Below, one piece after another: positions 5,693-9,525 of a DNA stretch of 9,525 bases. The translations under genes were made by a program, and so were the position numbers. Position 1 is the stretch's first letter, and every line of letters begins with the position of its first letter. Under the pieces are notes generated by a model that saw only the letters and a program-made list of their open reading frames with translations, was not told the DNA's origin and ran no database searches. The stretch is from Planctomycetota bacterium (GTDB taxonomy: Bacteria > Planctomycetota > MHYJ01 > JACQXL01). The stretch lies in the NCBI GenBank assembly GCA_030018555.1, contig JASEHY010000046.1, forward strand, positions 1 through 9,525. The letters are read 5' to 3'.

Positions 5693-7114
5693 ATGGCTGA
5701 TGAGAATAACGGAAGAAAAAAGAGTCTCAAGTATGCGATTATTGATGGCTGTGCCGGAGCATCAATGGGCAGTTTCGGCGATAGTTTCATCCCGCCATTC
5801 GCCATATTCCTCAAGGCAAACACCTTCCTTATAGGACTTCTTTCTGCCTTACCATCTCTATTTGGCTCATTCTCTCAACTTCTCTCCGCAGGGATGCTGG
5901 ATAAAGTTAAGGTAAGAAAGAATTTGATTATCCCGGCTGCCACCATCCATACTTTTTCGTGGCTACCTATTTTTATTGTGCCATTTATCTTTCCCCAATC
6001 AGGTCCTATTCTTCTGGTGCTCTGTTATATGTTTTGTGTATTTGCCGGTCATTTTTCCAGTGCGCCCTGGACCAGTCTCATCGGTGACCTGGTGGAGGCG
6101 GATAAACGCGGGGTATATTTTGCTAAACGCAATCGTATGGCTAATGTATTTTCTTATGGAACATTATTAATCGCAGGTTTCATCCTCCAGTGGTTCAAGC
6201 CGACAAATGAATGGCTCGGCTTTGCAATAATCTTTACTCTGGCACTCATCTCACGAGCCATATCCACATACTATATGAACCTGATGGAAGAGCCAAAATA
6301 TCAGATGCGTCCTGAAGACAGGTTCACACTCTGGGATTTCGTCAGACGCTCGCCCCAGTCAAACTTCGGCAGATTTGTTCTCTATCTCGCACTGATAAAT
6401 ATGGTCGTGATGATTGCCGGACCATTCTTTGCTGTATATATGCTTCGTGACCTGAATTTCTCATATATCCAATTTACCATAGCCAATGGTATGACTGTTC
6501 TTGCTCAGTTTTGTACGATGCGCTATTGGGGGAAATTATGCGACCGATACGGCAATAAGAAAATACTCACTCTCTGTGGCTATCTAATACCATTTGTTCC
6601 GATAGTCTGGCTTATATCGTCTGATTTTTACTGGATACTTATTGTTCAGGTCTTTGCAGGTCTAATCTGGGGTGGGTTCAGTCTTGCCGCAAGCAACTTT
6701 ATCTTTGATGCGGTCTCACCGCCCAAAAGGGCAAGATGTGTCGCCTATAATACCCTATTCAATAGCATAGGTGGATTTATAGGTGCTATTTTCGGTGGCT
6801 ATCTCTCCCATCATCTCCCACAAAATCTGATGCTACTCCATCTTACTATCCCGCTGGCATCATCATTACAGATTCTATTCCTGATTTCAGGTTCATTAAG
6901 ACTTATTATCTCTGCTATATTTCTGCCGAGTATTAGAGAGGTTCGTCCTGTGGAGAAGATTGCTACCTGGCGGCTCATTTTACAGATAGTCCCGATAAGA
7001 CCTGCCCTTCAACCCGTCTTTGAGATATTTGCCCCCGCCTCCTCCCCGCTCCCCGATATTTATCGGGGAGACGAGGCGAGTGGTTCAGAACGAGAAAAGA
7101 ATAAACACGAATAG
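5693..7114 (+). CDS. MFS transporter, substrate unknown
   Basis: A 473-residue polytopic inner-membrane protein with about 11-12 hydrophobic segments. The loop motif GKLCDRYGNKKIL (280-292) is the major-facilitator motif A of the second half, and a weaker copy, GMLDKVKVRKNLI (67-79), occupies the equivalent loop in the first half. Substrate cannot be told. The start is the least certain part: upstream there is only GAG in a CTGAGAAAACACCT context, a weak SD. The C-terminus is odd. After a last amphipathic stretch (about 425-447) residues 450-464 are encoded by a GC-rich palindrome (7041-7080), followed by a charged tail EREKNKHE. These last residues probably replaced an older terminus. Partner of the acyl-CoA genes only by position. 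Confidence 0.88.
   Translation: MADENNGRKKSLKYAIIDGCAGASMGSFGDSFIPPFAIFLKANTFLIGLLSALPSLFGSFSQLLSAGMLDKVKVRKNLIIPAATIHTFSWLPIFIVPFIFPQSGPILLVLCYMFCVFAGHFSSAPWTSLIGDLVEADKRGVYFAKRNRMANVFSYGTLLIAGFILQWFKPTNEWLGFAIIFTLALISRAISTYYMNLMEEPKYQMRPEDRFTLWDFVRRSPQSNFGRFVLYLALINMVVMIAGPFFAVYMLRDLNFSYIQFTIANGMTVLAQFCTMRYWGKLCDRYGNKKILTLCGYLIPFVPIVWLISSDFYWILIVQVFAGLIWGGFSLAASNFIFDAVSPPKRARCVAYNTLFNSIGGFIGAIFGGYLSHHLPQNLMLLHLTIPLASSLQILFLISGSLRLIISAIFLPSIREVRPVEKIATWRLILQIVPIRPALQPVFEIFAPASSPLPDIYRGDEASGSEREKNKHE
7041..7080. repeat. GC-rich palindrome inside the MFS C-terminal codons
   Basis: CTCCCCGATA (7049-7058) and TATCGGGGAG (7061-7070) form a perfect 10-bp stem with a two-base centre. The flanks link it to the mosaic element at 8343-8440: CCTCCCCGCTCC (7041-7052) recurs at 8343-8354, and GAGACGAGGCGAG (7068-7080) is the exact reverse complement of 8360-8372. 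The GC content contrasts with the surrounding gene. It stays in frame and encodes residues about 450-463 of the transporter. Confidence 0.7.
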
Positions 7115-7132
7115 CATTCACCCCGTTAGAAA
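7115..7132. repeat. Solo end of the CCCGTTAG repeat family
   Basis: CATTCACCCCGTTAGAAA is the exact reverse complement of 93-110. It begins on the base after the MFS stop codon. I see no matching second arm at the usual distance: a weak AGAGA/TCTCT pairing (7133-7137 with 7148-7152) is all that follows. It is probably a solitary or decayed end. Confidence 0.55.
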
Positions 7133-7170
7133 AGAGATTTACAACAGTCTCTATTTTCCTTATCATTTTA

Positions 7171-7198
7171 TTGACATAAATTTATATTATTATATTGT
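7171..7198 (+). promoter_or_regulatory. Candidate promoter for the two barrel-protein genes
   Basis: A perfect TTGACA (7171-7176) is followed after 16 bases by TATTGT (7193-7198). An overlapping TATATT (7191-7196) is better in sequence but 14 bases away. Initiation near 7205 would give a leader of about 140 bases with three hairpins before the ATG at 7347. The gap after the MFS gene (232 bases) also fits a new transcription unit. Confidence 0.45.
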
Positions 7199-7214
7199 TT
7201 AGAAAAAGACATCC

Positions 7215-7252
7215 TATGGCGCCGGAGACGCCATGGCGCGTACGGCGCCATA
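7215..7252. repeat. Nested palindrome in the leader
   Basis: TATGGCGCCG (7215-7224) and CGGCGCCATA (7243-7252) are perfect 10-base inverted repeats. Between them CGCCATGGCG (7229-7238) is itself a perfect palindrome. It is GC-rich in AT-rich surroundings. There is no U run after it, so a terminator on the + strand is not supported. It may be an inserted palindrome or a leader structure. Confidence 0.6.
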
Positions 7253-7272
7253 AAGAATAAAGGAATATCCCA

Positions 7273-7288
7273 TCCCGCTTTAGCGGGA
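7273..7288. repeat. Short TCCCGC...GCGGGA palindrome
   Basis: TCCCGC (7273-7278) pairs with GCGGGA (7283-7288) around TTTA. It has the same form as the palindromes at 7307-7322 and 8527-8543, and I place it in one family of short CCCG...CGGG units. Confidence 0.5.
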
Positions 7289-7296
7289 CAGGATAA

Positions 7297-7332
7297 CTGG
7301 CTGTACTCCCGCCAAGGCGGGATAACAGTCAG
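7297..7332 (+). promoter_or_regulatory. Hairpin immediately before the SD of the 7347 gene
   Basis: TCCCGCC (7307-7313) pairs with GGCGGGA (7316-7322). Beyond a two-base internal loop, CTGGCTGT (7297-7304) pairs with ACAGTCAG (7325-7332) with one G-U wobble. The right arm ends one base before AAGGAG (7334-7339), the SD. A structure this close could affect ribosome access or mRNA stability. The core also fits the CCCG...CGGG palindrome family, so regulation is only a possibility. Confidence 0.5.
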
Positions 7333-7346
7333 TAAGGAGAACAGTT

Positions 7347-8162
7347 ATGAAGAATAGTATCTGGATTTTAATAATAGCACTTATCATTAGTTCTCTTAAC
7401 AGCACTGAGGGAAATGCTGAAACCTTCATTCGCCTCAAGGGATTGGGCTGGGATAGTTCAATAACCGGCAAAATACAAATGAATGAAGGAACATCAGCAG
7501 GCACTTACATAGACCTGAAGGACACTTTAGGGATTACTGATTCCTCTATCGTTCCTGAGATTGCGGGCAAGGCAAATCTACTGGGCTTGAGTAGATATAT
7601 TATTTCATATACATCCGCAAGTTATGAAGGCAAAAAAATGATTACTAAAAAGCTCTCTTTCGCAGGTAAAACATTTGAAACAAGCGAGACCATTAAGACC
7701 CAGTTAGATATTACTATGACATCTTTTTTAACCGAGTTTGTCTCGCCAACCGAAGAAGTTACCTCAACAATTGTCCCGGCTATCCCCGAGATTGGACTCC
7801 TTTTAGGCATCAAATATCTACATATCAATGGAAAAATGACCTCAAATAATACCGGCGCCGTTGCAGAAGATTCCTTTGGCTTCCCATTCCCTGTCGTTGG
7901 CTTACGCGTCCAGGGAGTCCTATCGGAATCGGGAAATCTAATATTAGAGTCCTCTGCCACCTATATGAAACTGAAGAGTTTTGATGTTGGAGTAAAATGG
8001 TCTGATATATCTACAGAAATTAGATATAATATCATTCCCAGACTCCATTTTGGTGGCGGTTATAAGATAACTAAATTCGGCATAGAGTCAAAAAGAGGTC
8101 AATATATCTTTACCAGACTGGGCTTTGAAGGGCTATATGCCGTCGTCTCGTTGGAGTTATGA
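7347..8162 (+). CDS. Secreted protein, probable outer-membrane beta-barrel
   Basis: A 271-residue protein with a signal peptide: MKNSIWILIIALIISSLNS, then GNA|ET, giving likely cleavage after Ala24. The mature part is rich in alternating polar/hydrophobic segments such as YIISYTSASYEG, IGLLLGIKYLHINGKM, LILESSATYMKLKSF, WSDISTEIRYNI, LHFGGGYKITKFGI and GLYAVVSLEL. This is what an eight- to ten-stranded outer-membrane barrel looks like. I do not recognise a specific family. It ends in Leu, not the usual aromatic residue, although strands near the C-terminus are barrel-like. AAGGAG at 7334-7339 is a good SD, seven bases from the ATG. Its stop overlaps the next start (ATGA), so the two are translationally coupled and may act together in the envelope. 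Confidence 0.7.
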   Translation: MKNSIWILIIALIISSLNSTEGNAETFIRLKGLGWDSSITGKIQMNEGTSAGTYIDLKDTLGITDSSIVPEIAGKANLLGLSRYIISYTSASYEGKKMITKKLSFAGKTFETSETIKTQLDITMTSFLTEFVSPTEEVTSTIVPAIPEIGLLLGIKYLHINGKMTSNNTGAVAEDSFGFPFPVVGLRVQGVLSESGNLILESSATYMKLKSFDVGVKWSDISTEIRYNIIPRLHFGGGYKITKFGIESKRGQYIFTRLGFEGLYAVVSLEL

Positions 8163-9373
8163 CAATGACTTTGTCCGCCAGACCCCGAAAGCATTCGGGG
8201 TTTGGCGGAAAATTCCATATTATCATCTTTCTGACCTTACTGATATTCACTCCCCTATTACTCGCTGTTAGACCTTTGGTCGTTACAGCGAGTTATCCCG
8301 ATGAATATCGGGATTACAGATTATTAATAAGCGATGAAACAACCTCCCCGCTCCGCTCTCTCGCCTCGTCTCCGCCGCCGCCCCGAAGGGCGAGCCTCGC
8401 CAAAGGCGGGAGGCGGAGCGGGCGCTTGAGCGAGGCGAGACTATCCGCTCATAATTATACTGGGCTGTTAGAACCCTTACAGGATAAACTCCGTGAGTTA
8501 CAGCCCAGTATAGTTGGCAGTAATTCGTCCCGCTCTGCGGGACTCAAACTGCCATACTATGGATTCTCTCTAACCCAGTGGCAGACCGAAGGCGATTTTA
8601 GAATGCACGGCGGTCCACCTAATGCTAATAATACATGGGAATTAAAGCACCCAATTGATAGCAATATCACCCAACTTCTATTTTCTATCAGACCAGAAGA
8701 GCCTGATTCTCCTTTTCTTCTGAATATCGCATTAGGCACTGGCAGGATAAAAAAAGGCACTATCCGTGACACAGACTGGGATGGTAACGGAGTCGTCAGC
8801 CACCTTTCGTACTCAATTAGTCAGGGAAATACTGACCACATTTCTCTCTCGTTTAATTACCGACAGACAGACAGAGACGAACCGTATGAATTAAATCTGG
8901 TGTTGTCTTATAATTATACCAAAATCTCGGCAAATTACATTGACCCCATAATTGTAGTATCCGATTATGTGCCTACTTATATAGCAATACCCTCTTACAA
9001 ATGGAATACCTATAACCTTTTATATAATGGATTGGAAATAGGTATAAAGGGCGAATCCTATATTTTAGAAAATGTCTTATTATCTGCTGGTGCAGGATAT
9101 ACACCGTCTCTACGAGCAGAATATCGTGGTAAAAGATATCCTGATACAATCTATGAGAAAAAAGAACACATTATCGCTACCGGTAGCGGATTGAATTATG
9201 AGATAAATTTGAGTTATGAATTAGCGAAGGAGTTCTATATCCAAGGTGGATATAGAGCCAACATCTTTCGCACCAAAGGAGAAGACCAAAGGGATTCAGC
9301 ATGGGCTGGCTCATGGGAAGAATTAGATGCTGACTTCAAGGGCTTTTCCTATGGCATTCTTTTCCGATTCTAA
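8159..9373 (+). CDS. Outer-membrane beta-barrel protein with palindrome-riddled N-terminus
   Basis: This 404-residue protein overlaps the preceding gene by four bases and uses GGAG (8153-8156) as SD. An ATG two codons later is an alternative start. A hydrophobic signal segment spans about 20-36. Residues 132-404 look like a barrel with many short aromatic-rich strands and end in YGILFRF, a terminal Phe typical of substrates of the BAM machinery. The segment GTGRIKKGTIRDTDWDG (193-209) suggests an omptin-like or chlamydial Pom-like barrel, a weak resemblance only. Residues 6-131 are unlike the rest: they are largely encoded by five palindromic or inverted-repeat units, including an Arg/Pro/Ser-rich stretch (63-95). 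The frame survives throughout, so the gene is probably functional, with the insert region acting as a tolerant linker. Confidence 0.72.
   Translation: MTMTLSARPRKHSGFGGKFHIIIFLTLLIFTPLLLAVRPLVVTASYPDEYRDYRLLISDETTSPLRSLASSPPPPRRASLAKGGRRSGRLSEARLSAHNYTGLLEPLQDKLRELQPSIVGSNSSRSAGLKLPYYGFSLTQWQTEGDFRMHGGPPNANNTWELKHPIDSNITQLLFSIRPEEPDSPFLLNIALGTGRIKKGTIRDTDWDGNGVVSHLSYSISQGNTDHISLSFNYRQTDRDEPYELNLVLSYNYTKISANYIDPIIVVSDYVPTYIAIPSYKWNTYNLLYNGLEIGIKGESYILENVLLSAGAGYTPSLRAEYRGKRYPDTIYEKKEHIIATGSGLNYEINLSYELAKEFYIQGGYRANIFRTKGEDQRDSAWAGSWEELDADFKGFSYGILFRF
8174..8209. repeat. 36-base palindrome at codons 6-17 of the barrel gene
   Basis: TCCGCCAGACCCCGAA (8174-8189) pairs with TTCGGGGTTTGGCGGA (8194-8209), a 16-bp stem with a single G-U and a four-base loop. 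Its length is a multiple of three. It encodes SARPRKHSGFGGK between the start codon and the hydrophobic signal segment. It is the strongest hairpin in the window and lies within ribosome-footprint distance of the start codon. Confidence 0.75.
8295..8314. repeat. Short in-gene palindrome ATCCCGAT...ATCGGGAT
   Basis: ATCCCGAT (8295-8302) and ATCGGGAT (8307-8314) form a perfect 8-bp stem around GAAT. The 16-base core differs at only three central bases from the core of the palindrome at 7049-7070, which supports a common family. It encodes part of SYPDEYRDYR just after the signal segment. Confidence 0.6.
8343..8440. repeat. GC-rich mosaic palindromic element inside the barrel gene
   Basis: Several nested inverted repeats occur: TCTCGCCTCG (8359-8368) with CGAGGCGAGA (8431-8440), CTCCGCC (8370-8376) with GGCGGAG (8412-8418), CCCGCTCCG (8347-8355) with CGGAGCGGG (8414-8422), and GGCGA/TCGCC (8389-8393 with 8397-8401). 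Bases 8370-8411 are identical to 9474-9515. The copy at 9470 lacks the CTCGCCTCG module, so this copy looks assembled from nested units. It is translated in frame as a Ser/Pro/Arg-rich stretch, residues about 63-94. Confidence 0.8.
8456..8512. repeat. 13-base perfect inverted repeat in the barrel gene
   Basis: TATACTGGGCTGT (8456-8468) and ACAGCCCAGTATA (8500-8512) are perfect inverted repeats separated by 31 bases. They flank codons for LLEPLQDKLREL, a short helical-looking segment. It is less GC-rich than the CCCG palindromes and may be another kind of element or ordinary leftover sequence. Confidence 0.5.
8515..8554. repeat. Palindrome GTCCCGC...GCGGGAC nested in a second inverted repeat
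   Basis: GTCCCGC (8527-8533) and GCGGGAC (8537-8543) form a perfect 7-bp stem around TCT. Outside it TGGCAGT (8515-8521) pairs with ACTGCCA (8548-8554). It encodes SSRSAG. It is the last of the in-gene palindromes before the barrel begins near residue 132. Confidence 0.55.
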
Positions 9374-9381
9374 ACAACCTA

Positions 9382-9462
9382 TCTAAAAAGTCAGGCATCT
9401 TTTTGCCCAATTAGAGACGATTTTGAGGGTTTTTTAGCCATATATCAGGGTGTCTAAAAAGT
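9382..9462. repeat. Direct 10-base repeat in the 3' intergenic region
   Basis: TCTAAAAAGT occurs at 9382-9391 and 9453-9462. The first copy can also form a weak AAAAAG/CTTTTT stem (9385-9390 with 9399-9404). No convincing terminator with a GC stem and U run is visible in 9374-9470, and no ORF or RNA gene. Confidence 0.3.
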
Positions 9463-9469
9463 GTCATTG

Positions 9470-9525
9470 CCCGCTCCGCCGCCGCCCCGAAGGGCGAGCC
9501 TCGCCAAAGGCGGGAAGCGGAAGCG
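9470..9525. repeat. Second copy of the GC-rich palindromic element, cut by the window end
   Basis: Bases 9474-9515 are identical to 8370-8411, a 42-base match. CCCGCTCCG (9470-9478) corresponds to 8347-8355, but here it joins directly to CCGCCGCC without the CTCGCCTCG module. The tail (AAGCGGAAGCG) is slightly diverged from the in-gene copy. The element continues to or past the end of the window. Here it is intergenic. Confidence 0.8.

Noticed and set aside
7620..7960. Reverse-strand open frame of 112 codons opposite the first barrel gene.
   Set aside because: It is antisense to a gene with a good SD and signal peptide, its composition is low in recognisable motifs, and it is consistent with a shadow frame.
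9385..9404. Terminator after the last gene.
   Set aside because: The AAAAAG/CTTTTT stem is A/T-only and would be very weak. No GC-rich stem with a trailing U run was found before the GC-rich repeat.

Overview
The window comes from an AT-rich bacterial chromosome with the standard code and good Shine-Dalgarno (SD) sites. The last two genes look like outer-membrane beta-barrels with signal peptides, so the host is probably diderm (Gram-negative). The density of small inverted-repeat and palindromic elements, together with free-standing 'four-helix bundle' and GIY-YIG cassettes, resembles genomes of poorly cultivated candidate lineages. I cannot place the phylum from sequence alone. All eight intact genes lie on the + strand.

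Region 1 (1-320) is a non-coding leader. It holds two inverted-repeat (IR) units of a CCCGTTAGAGAT family and then a plausible sigma-70 promoter. Region 2 (321-5029) is a fatty-acyl-CoA module: a thiolase, a fused 3-hydroxyacyl-CoA dehydrogenase/enoyl-CoA hydratase (dehydrogenase domain first) and a second, free-standing enoyl-CoA hydratase. Together they could run crotonyl-CoA <-> 3-hydroxybutyryl-CoA <-> acetoacetyl-CoA <-> acetyl-CoA, or the same steps on longer chains. No acyl-CoA dehydrogenase or ligase is in the window. A four-helix-bundle (23S intervening-sequence type) gene inside its own IR cassette splits the thiolase from the fusion enzyme.

Region 3 (5030-7114) holds a decayed 47-codon GIY-YIG remnant in an IR cassette, a small membrane-anchored TPR-like protein and an MFS transporter. 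Region 4 (7115-9373) has a candidate promoter, a leader with three hairpins, and two overlapping genes for secreted beta-barrel-like proteins. Region 5 (9374-9525) is non-coding and ends in a GC-rich repeat.

The main interest is the repeat ecology. Each of three intercistronic gaps in the acyl-CoA region is filled by a different IR element whose ends lie almost flush with the upstream stop codon and the downstream SD. In one case the element supplies the SD itself. A second class, GC-rich palindromes built on CCCG...CGGG, has entered coding sequence: about five lie within the first 130 codons of the last gene and one forms part of the C-terminus of the MFS transporter, all without breaking the frame. 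A 42-bp core is identical between the in-gene copy (8370-8411) and an intergenic copy (9474-9515).
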